Assembly (NCBI RefSeq): GCF_007752935.1
Contig: NZ_CP036319.1
Coordinates: 1,922,001-1,986,000, forward strand
Source of the DNA: Crateriforma conspicua
Lineage (GTDB): Bacteria; Planctomycetota; Planctomycetia; Pirellulales; Pirellulaceae
Direction: 5' to 3'
Length of the DNA: 64,000 nt
Both the position numbers and the translations under genes were made by a program. The notes under the pieces were generated by a model. That model saw nothing but the letters and a program-made list of their open reading frames with translations. It did no database searches and was not told the origin of the DNA. Shown here piece by piece: positions 1 through 9,200 of the stretch (positions within the stretch are counted from its first letter, which is position 1; each line of letters opens with the position of its first letter).

Positions 1-956
1 TCACCCAGGAACCCATTCAAGGCGTCAGCATGTCATACACGTGGGATGATGCCGAAACGCCCTCGCATCGAACGACTCAGTATTTCGAGATGCTGGGCAA
101 TCGTGGGATCTATGACAATGGTTGGGTGGCCTGCACCACACCCACGTCACCGCCTTGGGTCAGCGTGGTGGATCCGGTGGACGTCATCGATGGATATCAG
201 TGGGAACTGTACAACGTCGAAGAAGACTTTTCCGAATCGAATGACTTGGCAAAGAAGTATCCGGAAAAACTGAAGGAGCTTCAGCGATTGTTCTATATCG
301 AAGCGGTGAAGAATGACGTCTTGCCATTGGACAACAGCAAAGTTGAACGCTTGGATGTGACCAACCGTCCCAGTCTGACCGCGGGTCGCGACACGTTCGT
401 TTACTACGACGGCATGACGCGAATCCCCGAGGGTTCAGCGCCAGATTTGAAGAACAAGTCGTTCGGAATCAGCGCCGTGGTGGACATTCCCGACGACGGT
501 GCCGAAGGATTGCTGATGACTCAAGGCGGCCGGTTCTGTGGCATGGGGCTGTACGTTTTGGATGGCAAGCCCGTGTTCGTTTACAACCTGGCCGATGTGC
601 ATCGATATCGCGTTGAATCAGAAACGGCGATTCCCGCGGGCAAGCATGTGGTGACGCTTGATTTCAACTATGACGGCGGTGGTTTGGGCAAAGGCGGCGA
701 AGCCACGCTGTCGATCGACGGTGAAGTGGTGGGAACGAATCGAGTCCCTCGGACGATCCCATTCCGTATGTCTTTGGATGAAACCTTAGACATCGGTGAA
801 GACACGGGAACGCCGATCGCGGAAGACTATCAGGTGCCGTTTGAGTTCACGGGCGGACTTGAAACGGTGACGATCAAGATTACCGATCATACGTTGACCG
901 ACGAACAGTTGCAGCAATACCGCGAAATGCAGGTCAAGGCGGCGCTGTCCCGCTGA
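1..956 (+). CDS. Arylsulfatase, C-terminal part (5' end outside window)
   Basis: The reading frame is open from the first base and continues through the ATG at 30, so the true start lies upstream and only about 317 C-terminal residues are visible. The segment QEPIQGVSMSYTWDDA followed by TTQYFEMLGNRGIY is the usual late part of large bacterial arylsulfatases, which hydrolyse sulfate esters. After it comes a lectin/LamG-like beta-rich tail (about residues 120-300) with SLDETLDIGEDTGTP, typical of this subgroup. The catalytic CxPxR motif and metal ligands would be encoded upstream and cannot be checked. A strong intrinsic terminator follows at 995-1035, so this is probably the last gene of its transcript. 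Confidence 0.9.
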   Translation, partial: TQEPIQGVSMSYTWDDAETPSHRTTQYFEMLGNRGIYDNGWVACTTPTSPPWVSVVDPVDVIDGYQWELYNVEEDFSESNDLAKKYPEKLKELQRLFYIEAVKNDVLPLDNSKVERLDVTNRPSLTAGRDTFVYYDGMTRIPEGSAPDLKNKSFGISAVVDIPDDGAEGLLMTQGGRFCGMGLYVLDGKPVFVYNLADVHRYRVESETAIPAGKHVVTLDFNYDGGGLGKGGEATLSIDGEVVGTNRVPRTIPFRMSLDETLDIGEDTGTPIAEDYQVPFEFTGGLETVTIKITDHTLTDEQLQQYREMQVKAALSR

Positions 957-994
957 TCAAAGCTTTCGCAGCGCGGACATCCGCATCTTCGATC

Positions 995-1035
995 AATCAG
1001 GGCGTCCCCCCGGGGGCGTCCTGATTCTTTTTTTT
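995..1035 (+). terminator. Rho-independent terminator after the first sulfatase
   Basis: Outer arms AATCAGG (995-1001) and CCTGATT (1020-1026) enclose a GC-rich inner stem made of C and G runs. Eight consecutive T residues follow at 1028-1035. It lies 39 bp after the sulfatase stop codon. Confidence 0.88.
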
Positions 1036-1114
1036 GCGTCGTGACAGTCTCGTTTCAAAGACGTCCTTGAGGGTTGGGTGACGGTGTTCGTGACCAATCC
1101 AAGCCGATGGGGGA

Positions 1115-1600
1115 ATGACGATGATTCGTTGTCAAACGTGGTGTTCGTGTCTGGGCCTGATGATCGCGATGCTGGTGGTGTGCGACGCATCGGCACAATG
1201 CAGTGGGGGTGGCGGCGGTCGAGGGGGCAGCGGCCCAAGTCGATCGTCATCCTTGGGGATCAGCACCGCCGCCTTTTCACCGACGGCTTCCGACGCGGCT
1301 TATCAGCGTCAATTGGCGTATCAGCGTCAGCAACTGTATGCGTTGCAACAGCAGCTGTATCAACAACAGCTGATGCTGGCATCGATGCGCCAACAGCAGG
1401 CCCAGGAATACGCCCGACAACAGGTCGATCGACAGCAATCCATCCAAGAACAACGATTGGCACGCGCCGAAGCGAAACGGGCCCAGCGACGTGCACGTGC
1501 GTTGGAGCGGATCGCACTTCGTGACGCGGAACCTGTCGGTGAAGATGACGACAGCAACATCGAAACGCAGGCCAGTATGCTGACGTCCGTTGATCTGTGA
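1115..1600 (+). CDS. Small exported Gln-rich coiled-coil protein, unknown function
   Basis: A protein of 161 residues that I cannot assign to a family. Residues 1-27 form a likely Sec signal peptide (hydrophobic LGLMIAMLVVC, then DASAQ). A Gly/Ser-rich stretch (about 29-48) follows, then a Gln/Arg/Ala-rich helical segment (about 62-135) with many QQ and RQQ repeats that should form a charged coiled coil, and an acidic tail. A GGGGG tract sits just before the ATG; a second in-frame ATG at 1121 is an alternative start. The strong sulfatase terminator upstream suggests its own promoter. A cell-envelope structural or binding role is possible but unproven. Confidence 0.6.
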   Translation: MTMIRCQTWCSCLGLMIAMLVVCDASAQCSGGGGGRGGSGPSRSSSLGISTAAFSPTASDAAYQRQLAYQRQQLYALQQQLYQQQLMLASMRQQQAQEYARQQVDRQQSIQEQRLARAEAKRAQRRARALERIALRDAEPVGEDDDSNIETQASMLTSVDL

Positions 1601-1721
1601 AGTTGATTCATGGGGTTGGCGGTCCCTGGTCGACCGGATGGACAAGCGGTCGCTAAAATGCCGCCGCAAGGCCCCTGAAGGTATCGGGCCATCTTGATCA
1701 ACCAGACATGCCGATCCGTTG

Positions 1722-2072
1722 ATGACCGAGATATACCATAACCCTCGCTGTACCAAGTCACGTGAAGCTCTGAAGCTGTTGCAATCGCGTGGCTTGGATG
1801 TGCGAGTGATCAAGTATTTGGAAGAACCACCCAGCGAGAAACAGCTTCGCCAGATCGTCAAATTGCTGGGCATCCGCCCCGAACAGTTGGTCCGAAAGGG
1901 CGAAAAGCTTTTTAAGGAATTGGGGCTGGCGGATCAAACGCAGACAGACAAGCAGTGGATTGCGATTTTGGCCGAGCATCCGAGGCTGATCGAACGGCCG
2001 ATCGTCGTGCATGACGGTAAAGCGGCCATCGGGCGTCCCATCGAACAAGTCGTCGAAATCTTGGACGGCTGA
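1722..2072 (+). CDS. arsC: ArsC-family (glutaredoxin-type) arsenate reductase
   Basis: A protein of 116 residues, the normal length for thioredoxin-fold ArsC/YffB proteins, which reduce arsenate to arsenite with glutathione or glutaredoxin as partner. The N-terminal HNPRCTKSR places the catalytic cysteine at residue 10. Arginines in GIRPEQLVRKGE, ERPIVV and IGRPIEQV match the oxyanion-binding arginines of the E. coli enzyme, so it looks active rather than a Spx-type regulator. I chose the ATG at 1722 over the overlapping TTG at 1719. The next gene starts 4 bp after the stop, so the two are probably co-transcribed. No other ars gene is nearby, so a general thiol-reductase role is possible. Confidence 0.85.
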   Translation: MTEIYHNPRCTKSREALKLLQSRGLDVRVIKYLEEPPSEKQLRQIVKLLGIRPEQLVRKGEKLFKELGLADQTQTDKQWIAILAEHPRLIERPIVVHDGKAAIGRPIEQVVEILDG

Positions 2073-2076
2073 TCCG

Positions 2077-2613
2077 ATGGCCACAGCATATCCCGGCCGC
2101 TTGCCGGAGCTGATTGTTTTCGATCTGGACTTCACCCTGTGGGATTGCGGTGGCACTTGGTGCGATTGCCTTTCGCCGCCCTTCCGATCCAAGGGACCGC
2201 GTGTCACTGATCGTAGCGGACGCCACATTCGATTGTATGACGATGTGAATGCGATTCTGGAGGTGTGTAAAACGGAAAAGATCGCGTTGGCACTTGCGTC
2301 ACGCACGGAGCAACCGCCTTGGGCACGCCAGTTGGTGCGAATGTTGGAGATCGATCACTACTTCACCTTGGCCGAGATCTATCCGTCGTCCAAGTTAAAA
2401 CATTTCCAAGCTCTGCAATCGGCAAGTGGTGTGGATTTTTGCGACATGCTGTTCTTTGACGACGAAATGCGAAACATTCGCGAAGTCTCGACGCTGAACG
2501 TCACTTGCGTGCATGTTGCCGATGGCATGACGCGAGCGTTGTTTGACGATTCGCTGGTTCGTCATGCCGGACGTTCGGCCGACGGTGACGGCGCCGTGCA
2601 ATGCAATGCTTAG
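2077..2613 (+). CDS. Magnesium-dependent phosphatase-1 (MDP-1)-like HAD phosphatase
   Basis: A protein of 178 residues of the HAD superfamily, acid phosphatase/MDP-1 branch. Motif I is FDLDFTLWDCGGTW, with the nucleophile aspartate and the W typical of MDP-1. Motif II is ASRT, and motif III/IV is FFDDEMRNI. MDP-1 enzymes dephosphorylate phosphotyrosine or sugar phosphates and are suggested to repair glycated proteins. The start is the ATG 4 bp after the arsC stop; the frame is open further upstream, but that part lies inside arsC. Its stop codon overlaps the stop codon of the convergent phzF-like gene. Confidence 0.83.
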   Translation: MATAYPGRLPELIVFDLDFTLWDCGGTWCDCLSPPFRSKGPRVTDRSGRHIRLYDDVNAILEVCKTEKIALALASRTEQPPWARQLVRMLEIDHYFTLAEIYPSSKLKHFQALQSASGVDFCDMLFFDDEMRNIREVSTLNVTCVHVADGMTRALFDDSLVRHAGRSADGDGAVQCNA

Positions 2614-3440
2614 GTCGCGTTTGCCGGTTCGGCGATTTTCCGCAGTTGACCATCGAAGACGGTCACGGCACAACCGGATAATCGAACCCGGTCCCCACGC
2701 AACTGACAATCCACGAATCCGCCACGCTGTGATGCCTGGTATCCGATCAATTGTTGGCGGCCCAGACGCTGGCACCAGTACGGGGCCAAGCAACAGTGTG
2801 CCGACCCCGTCACGGGATCTTCGTCAATGTTGTGGCGTGGTGCAAAGAATCGTGACGTGAAATCGCTTTGCGGCTGCGATGACAATGCCGAAACGATCAC
2901 GCCGCGAGTCGCGATCCGCTTCATTCGATGAAAGTCGGGGGTCAAGTCAATCACCGACGCTTCATCTTCAACAACGACCACGGTGTCAAAGCGTGATTGG
3001 AACACCGTAGCGGTGGCCAATCCGAGACAATCCAAAACGGCATGTTGGACATCCGGGGCGACATCGTCCCGGCGATCGATCGCCGGAAAGTCCATCGTGA
3101 TTAAACCCTCGCGATGCCGGCAGGTCAGTGGACCGCTGCGGGTTTGAAAACGAATTGGGTCTGCGCGTCCAACACGCCACGTGTCATACAAGACGTGAGC
3201 CGATGCGAGTGTTGCATGACCACACAAATCGACTTCGGCCGCAGGCGTGAACCAACGCAACGAAAATTCGTTCTCAGACGCACCGGCAACCACGAACGCC
3301 GTTTCGGACAGATTCATCTCCGATGCAACGGATTGCATCCATCGGTCATCTGGAAACGAATCCAGCACGACCACGGCGGCTGGATTCCCTGTGAATGGTC
3401 GTTCGGCAAAGGCGTCGACTTGTGAAAATGGAAGACTCAT
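2610..3440 (-). CDS. PhzF-family isomerase-like protein
   Basis: A protein of 276 residues, normal for the PhzF/YddE diaminopimelate-epimerase fold. Diagnostic segments are DAFAERPFTGNPAAVV near the N-terminus, NLSETAFV (the acidic catalytic glutamate), DLCGHATLASAH and DEDPVTGSAHC. PhzF isomerises a dihydro-anthranilate intermediate in phenazine synthesis, but most homologues, like this one, stand alone without phenazine genes, so the real substrate is unknown. Its stop overlaps the stop of the MDP-1-like gene by 4 bp in tail-to-tail orientation. Confidence 0.87.
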   Translation of the reverse strand: MSLPFSQVDAFAERPFTGNPAAVVVLDSFPDDRWMQSVASEMNLSETAFVVAGASENEFSLRWFTPAAEVDLCGHATLASAHVLYDTWRVGRADPIRFQTRSGPLTCRHREGLITMDFPAIDRRDDVAPDVQHAVLDCLGLATATVFQSRFDTVVVVEDEASVIDLTPDFHRMKRIATRGVIVSALSSQPQSDFTSRFFAPRHNIDEDPVTGSAHCCLAPYWCQRLGRQQLIGYQASQRGGFVDCQLRGDRVRLSGCAVTVFDGQLRKIAEPANAT

Positions 3441-3597
3441 GCGTGTTTGACCCTATCCCGACGTGATGCCAATGCTGCGAAAGATCCGTTCCCGATGGTG
3501 GGACAGTCGGTCCATCATCTTGGTTCACGAACCGGATCGAAAGCGGGGGGAGCGGCCGTCAGCGTTATTCGAGGCGGTGGCGCAGATTCCCCTGGAT

Positions 3598-3658
3598 CTA
3601 AACCAGAATGTCTTTGACCACTCGGGACGGTTCGACACCGGTCAGCTTGGAATCCAGA
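3598..3658 (-). pseudogene. Remnant of a DUF1501 gene 3' end (also a direct-repeat copy)
   Basis: On the minus strand these 61 bp encode DSKLTGVEPSRVVKDILV and a TAG stop. This is nearly identical to the last residues of the intact DUF1501 gene at 4854-4914 (57 of 61 bases match). Three of the four differences are silent and one changes F to S. Homology stops abruptly on the 5' side of the coding strand, so only the tail survives. The rest of the gap 3441-3893 holds no other recognisable gene. Confidence 0.7.
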
Positions 3659-3893
3659 TTCGGCACCTGGGGGCGTCTTTCTATCCCATCCGCCGCAGCG
3701 GCCTCTGCTGAGGGATGCTCGGTTGAAATTGCCGTACAAATCGGAAGCGATCGGGGGGATAAGAATGCGGGTTCAGCCATTCAGATTCGCAGATTTACGT
3801 TTTTCAGAAATGCGTGTCACATCTCCGCTTTTTCAACGCTTTGCAGGTCAGCCAAACACACCGCTCGAAGTTCAAGCAAATCGGAAATCTGCG

Positions 3894-4808
3894 ATGCCAA
3901 CTCGAATTCGCCCCAACGCGTGCCTGTTTTTTCTCGGTCTGATGTCTGTCTTTGCGGTGTCGCTTTCGGCCCAGGACCCCGTGTCACTGACGGACGTCTT
4001 GCCTCCCGCGATGGAGGACGAAGACGACATCGAACTCATCGACGATTGGCTGGAAGGCACGATCGTTCTTGTTGGAACTCCTGGCGACGACAAGATCGCC
4101 ATTGAAGTCGAAGACGATCGAATTCGCTTTTGGGTGAACGACGAATACGTAGGCCGAATTCGCCAGCGTGACCTTCCCCCCGATCCCTGGGATGAAAACA
4201 CCGAACAAATGCAACCTGACCTCACGTCAATTTTGAAAATTATGGTTTCCGGTGCAGGTGGGAACGACTGGATTTCGCTTCGCACAGATCAATCCGCGAT
4301 GCAGTTGTTCGATCGCGCCAAGTTCATCCTTTATGGGGCCAATGGAAATGACATCATCACCAGTGAAGGAGTCGATCAAATCACTTTCGTCGGAGGTGCG
4401 GGGATCGACAATCTGATCGGCGACGGATTCCAGTCGATCTATATCGGTAGCGAGTTGCTGATTTCGGATTTGGAGGTTCTCGATGGCGTGATCTCACCGG
4501 ATGGATGCGTGGACCACCTTTTTCCCGGGCATTTCGAAAGCACAGCCTATCGAAAACACTTTCTTTGTTTCACGCCGGTCGTGTATACGAACCCGAACTT
4601 CAAAGTGCTGGACAAGAACCCACCCAAACTGCCGAATGTGCCTACGATCGTCAGTCGCGAAAAGGGAGATCTTCTGACACCCGAGGCGATGACTTTCGAT
4701 TCGATCCTGCTGGAGCACGACAAGGTGCACAATGAGATCGGATGCGAAGTCTATGACCTGAATTTTCGAGAAGACGGGTCCATGCTGCCCCCCACCTTCG
4801 TACAGTGA
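3894..4808 (+). CDS. Secreted protein with RTX-like calcium-binding repeats
   Basis: A protein of 304 residues. The chosen ATG gives MPTRIRPNACLFFLGL, a good signal peptide ending near SLSAQ; the longer open frame upstream adds non-signal sequence. The mature part starts acidic (MEDEDDIELIDD). It then carries degenerate nonapeptide-like motifs GTPGDDKI, GAGGNDWI, GANGNDII and GGAGIDNLIGDG, which resemble haemolysin-type Ca2+-binding repeats. The C-terminal 100 residues contain several cysteines and no domain I recognise. Extracellular or cell-surface location is likely; function unknown. The gene lies between two direct copies of a DUF1501 3' end, which may mark an insertion. Confidence 0.7.
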   Translation: MPTRIRPNACLFFLGLMSVFAVSLSAQDPVSLTDVLPPAMEDEDDIELIDDWLEGTIVLVGTPGDDKIAIEVEDDRIRFWVNDEYVGRIRQRDLPPDPWDENTEQMQPDLTSILKIMVSGAGGNDWISLRTDQSAMQLFDRAKFILYGANGNDIITSEGVDQITFVGGAGIDNLIGDGFQSIYIGSELLISDLEVLDGVISPDGCVDHLFPGHFESTAYRKHFLCFTPVVYTNPNFKVLDKNPPKLPNVPTIVSREKGDLLTPEAMTFDSILLEHDKVHNEIGCEVYDLNFREDGSMLPPTFVQ

Positions 4809-4853
4809 TCAGGTGGAGGCCGTTTTGTCGGTTCCTTGCATTGTCGAGCGTCG

Positions 4854-4914
4854 CTATACCAGAATGTCTTTGACCACTCGCGACGGTTCGACGCCGGTCA
4901 GCTTGAAATCCAGA
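4854..4914 (-). repeat. Second copy of the 61-bp direct repeat (3' end of intact DUF1501 gene)
   Basis: This is the functional 3' end of the DUF1501 gene. It matches 3598-3658 in the same orientation, and the two copies bracket the RTX-like gene at 3894-4808. Confidence 0.75.
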
Positions 4915-6281
4915 CCCTGGAACCGATGCGTGAAACGCTGGTGGTCGATGCCCAGCAAGTGCAACGCGGTGGCGTGAAGGTCGCGGACATGAACGGGGTT
5001 TTCGACCACGTTGTAGCTGAAGTCATCGGTCGCACCGTGACTGATTCCCGGACGCACGCCGCCACCCGCCATCCAAATGGTGAAACATCGCGGATGGTGA
5101 TCTCGACCGGCTTCGGGCGAATCCCATTGGCCTTGTCCCGCGACGCCGCGTCCGAATTCACCGCCCCAAATCACCAGCGTGTCGTCCAGCAATCCACGCT
5201 GTTTCAGATCCTTGATCAACGCCGCGCTGGGTTGGTCGGTGTCGACGCAACGCGACACACACCACGACCGCAGTCGTGAATGGTGATCCCAGTCGGGGTG
5301 GAACAGCTGGATGAAGCGAACGTCACGTTCGGCCAGTCGTCTCGCCAAAATGCAGTTGGCGGCATAACTGCCAGGCCGTCGTGAATCGGGTCCGTAAAGT
5401 TCAAACGTCGAATCTGGCTCGTCCGACAAGTCGGTCAAATCGGGGACGCTGGCTTGCATCCGAAACGCCATCTCGTACTGCTGAATCCGTGTTTCGATTT
5501 CCGGATCCAATGTTTCGGCATGATGCTTCCGATTCAAGTCACCCATCGCGTCCAACATTTCACGACGCAGCGACCGCGGCATGCCGTCGGGGTCGTTCAA
5601 GTACAGCACCGGGTCTTTGGCACTGCGAAGCTTGACGCCTTGGTGACGCGAGGGCAGAAAACCGCTGCCCCAGTAATGGTTGTACAGCGGTTGATCGCTG
5701 CCTCGTTTCATTCGCGAGATCAAGACGACGTAGTCGGGCAGGTTACGGTTGACGCTGCCCAATCCATAGCTGGCCCAACAGCCAAAGCTTGGTCGTCCGG
5801 GCAACTGGTGTCCGGTCAAAAACTTGGTCATCGCCGGCGCGTGATTGATTTGATCGGTCACCATCGATTTGACCAAGCAAATCTCGTCGGCGATTGTCCC
5901 GAGATGCGGCAGCCATTCGCCCAGCAGCGTGCCCGATTCGCCGTGTCGATGAAACTTGGTGATCGGCGGCATGATCAACTGGGGCTTGCCCTTGGTCATG
6001 CCGGTCAAACGCTGGCCTTGGCGAACGCTATCAGGAAGCTTGGTCCCGGCCAGTTTCGCCAAGTTGGGTTTAAAGTCGAACAATTCAATCTGGGACGGAC
6101 CGCCCGATTGCGTCAGGAAAATCACCCGTTTGGCTTTGGGGGCGAAATGGGGTAATGCTGATTTCAGTTCGGACGCTGCGGCCTGATCGCCCAGCATCGC
6201 GCCGGCGGCCAAAGCCCCAAAATTCAAGCCGGCCTGTTGCAAGAAACTGCGGCGGCCCAATTGGTTCCAGTCCAGGTTCAT
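4854..6281 (-). CDS. DUF1501 domain-containing exported protein
   Basis: A protein of 475 residues with N-terminal twin-arginine-like signal RRSFLQQAGLNFGALAAGAM, as in most planctomycete DUF1501 proteins, which have a sulfatase/alkaline-phosphatase-like fold. Features include VIFLTQSGGPSQIELFDFKP, EFGRG and the GRDHHPRCFTIWMAGGG segment near the C-terminus. DUF1501 genes habitually follow a PSD1 cytochrome gene, as here; the pair is thought to act together in the periplasm, but its reaction is not known. I chose the ATG at 6281 because AGG lies 9 bp before it. The ATG at 6296, overlapping the PSD1 stop as ATGA, is the alternative. Confidence 0.88.
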   Translation of the reverse strand: MNLDWNQLGRRSFLQQAGLNFGALAAGAMLGDQAAASELKSALPHFAPKAKRVIFLTQSGGPSQIELFDFKPNLAKLAGTKLPDSVRQGQRLTGMTKGKPQLIMPPITKFHRHGESGTLLGEWLPHLGTIADEICLVKSMVTDQINHAPAMTKFLTGHQLPGRPSFGCWASYGLGSVNRNLPDYVVLISRMKRGSDQPLYNHYWGSGFLPSRHQGVKLRSAKDPVLYLNDPDGMPRSLRREMLDAMGDLNRKHHAETLDPEIETRIQQYEMAFRMQASVPDLTDLSDEPDSTFELYGPDSRRPGSYAANCILARRLAERDVRFIQLFHPDWDHHSRLRSWCVSRCVDTDQPSAALIKDLKQRGLLDDTLVIWGGEFGRGVAGQGQWDSPEAGRDHHPRCFTIWMAGGGVRPGISHGATDDFSYNVVENPVHVRDLHATALHLLGIDHQRFTHRFQGLDFKLTGVEPSRVVKDILV

Positions 6282-6292
6282 CTCGGTTCGCC

Positions 6293-9200
6293 TCATTCGC
6301 GTGTCATCGCTTCGTCAAGATTCAGAATCAAACTGGCAACGGTCATCCAAGCTGCCGTGGATGCGGCCGAATCGGAACGCGGCGGCGGTTGTTGCCCGAC
6401 CGTGCAGAATGCGATCGCTTGGTCGGTGTGCTGAAGGTAATGGTCTCTGGTGGAATGCCACAATTTGACCAAAGCATCGGTTTCGCTGGCGTCAAAGCGA
6501 CGTGACAGCACGGCACTCGCTATCTGCTGGACGTCCTTCGCGGGGGCTCCGGTGTAACGGCCTGACTTATTGTCTGCGATGATCTGATCCGCCATCTCTC
6601 GCGAAACTTCCAACATTGTGGTGTCGTTCATCAGCGTTAACGCCTGCAGTGGCGTGTTGGTCCGCCGGACCCCCACTTCGCAGACGCGTCGCTGGGCACT
6701 GTCGAATAGGAACGTGGGCGCGCTACTGCGTCGCCAGAACGCATAGATCGTGCGACGATACTGAGCCGGTCCCAAACTGTGTTGATAGTCGAACCGCCCC
6801 ATGGTGATTTCCGCCCAGACGCCGTCCGGTTGATACGGCATCACCGGTGGCCCGCCGACGCTTGGGTTCAGAAGCTTGGCGACGTGCAATGCATTGTCGC
6901 GGATCATCCATGCCGGCAACCGGTATCGTGAAGCTCGTGAAAGCAATCGGTTTTCCGGATCTTTGGCCAATTGTTCCGGTGACACGACGCTGCTTTGTCG
7001 ATACGTGTCGCTGTTGGCGATCAATCGCAAAATGTGCTGGACGTCCCAATCGCTTTCGATCAATTCCACCGCCAAGAAATCCAGCAGACGATCGTGCGTC
7101 GGCCTTTCGCCTTGCAAACCAAAATCTTCCGGTGTTCGCACCAGTCCCGCGCCGAACATGATTTGCCACAAATGGTTGGCGACGACTCGTGGGGTTAGCG
7201 GATTTTCGGGATCGACGATCCAGCGAGCCAAGTCCAAACGGTCATGGATCGCGTCGGTCGGGCGCGGCAATACGCTGGGCAATACGGCGGGCTGGACGAC
7301 GTCGCCTTTGGCATCCCAGACGCCACGCACCAAGACGTGCGTATCGCGTGGTTCGTCGCGTTGCCGCAGCACCATGACCTTTCGCGGTTTAGCTTGATTC
7401 TTCAGTTCCGCCAATTGCGATCGAGCCGTCTTCAAACGCTGCAGCACCGTCTGGTAATCCGTATCGCCCAACAGAAACTGCTGTTTCAGTCGGTCGCGAA
7501 GTTCGTCGGTGATCTCGTCACCGGCGGAAACGATGCGGTGCAGTTGCGCGATCGGTGAATCACCGTCGGTACGTCGCACCGTTTCACCACGCTCGGAGGC
7601 CAAGGCGATTCGGAAACGTCCAATGTTGGCGTCGCCGTGGGTGGATCGTTGACGCAGCACGACGACGAACTGGTCGCCGGGCTGGACCGTCCAAGGCTGG
7701 GCCAATTCGTAAACGCCGACATGCGGTGTGACCGTCGTTGCGCCTTCGGTGGTCCAACCGTCGCGTGCATCGTCGTTCAGGGTTTCGGCGATGTTCGCGT
7801 AGCGGCGATCCCATTTGCTTTTGCGATCCTTGGCAGGCTCAAAATCGGCAACCGCACCGGCCAGTTCCAATTGCGATTCAGCGGGACTGTTGTTTCGGCG
7901 GCCGAGGGCCAGCACGCTGGTTAACGTGAATTCGCCGTTTCCGGACCGCGCGAAGCGTCCGTCGACATGGGACTGGTGCGGAAAGATCTCCACGCGAAAG
8001 CCGGTCACCATGGGCATGTCATCGGGGACCCGGATGATGACGCGATAGTCGTCTTGTTCGGGCGTCGGACCCAACGTTTGAATCGTGTGGTCCGATTCAA
8101 TGCGAAACTCGGTGCCTTCGCTACTTTGCACCTGTGGCCTGACGTCCCACCACGCTTGAGACGGGACTGTGGAACTGGACGTGAGTTGCTCCAAGTGAGA
8201 TTCAAACCTTTTCGCAGCATCGGATTGCGCGGCGGTGTGTTCGTCTTCGCATTGGCGGACGAATTCGGTCAACGCATCGATCGATGGTTGCACATCGGGT
8301 GACGTGTAACTGAGATACGGTTTGGCCGACATGCCCGCTTTGCCGTCTTCGTCAATGCTGTCGAAGAACGCGGCCATTGCGTAATAGTCGTGTTGCGAGA
8401 TCGGATCAAACTTGTGGCTGTGGCACTGGACACAGCCCAGCGTTAATCCCAGCCAAACCGTTCCCGTCGTGTTGACCCGGTCAATGACGTAGTCGACACG
8501 TGATTCTTCCGGATCACGACCGCCTTCGCCGTTGGTCATGTGGTTGCGGTGAAAACAGGTCGCCAAGCGCTGACTGTCGGTCGCATCGGGCAACAAGTCA
8601 CCGGCGAATTGTTCGATGGTGAAATCTTTGAACGATCGATTGTTTTGAAACTGTCGAATCACCCAGTCACGCCAAGGCCAATTTTGGCGGGTCGCGTCTT
8701 GCTGATAGCCATCGGAATCCGAATAGCGGGCGGCGTCCAACCACCACATCGCCATGCGTTCGGCGTAGGCGGGGGAAGCGAAGATGCGGTCCAAGGCTTC
8801 GTTCCAAGCCGCATCGGTTTCCGGTTGCGATGGCGATGCATCGACCAGCGCCCGGACCTCGTCATCGCTTGGGGCCAGTCCGGTCAAGTCGAACGACAGA
8901 CGACGAAGTTGTGTTCGTGCCGGGGCTGGTTCACTGAGCGTCCAGCCCATCGGTTGCAACTTGTCGATCACAAAGGCATCGATGGGGTGATCGGCGTGTG
9001 GGGGAACTTGGGGTCGGACGATCGGTTCAAAGGACCAATGTTTCCCCCACCTTGCACCCTGCACGATCCAATCGCGGATCGCGTCGCGTTCCGATGCGGT
9101 CAGAGGTTTTCGGTGCGAATCCGCTGGTGGCATGCGGATGGATTCGTCGTCGGTGGTGATGCGGAGCCAGATTTCGCTGGCCTCCAGATCGCCTGCGGTG

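Noticed and set aside
2610-3440. Phenazine biosynthesis function for the PhzF-like gene
   Set aside because: No other phenazine gene is present; most PhzF homologues are unrelated to phenazines.
3598-4914. Insertion sequence or integrative element with its own recombinase
   Set aside because: Direct repeats exist but there is no transposase or integrase gene and no terminal inverted repeats, so only a possible rearrangement is reported.
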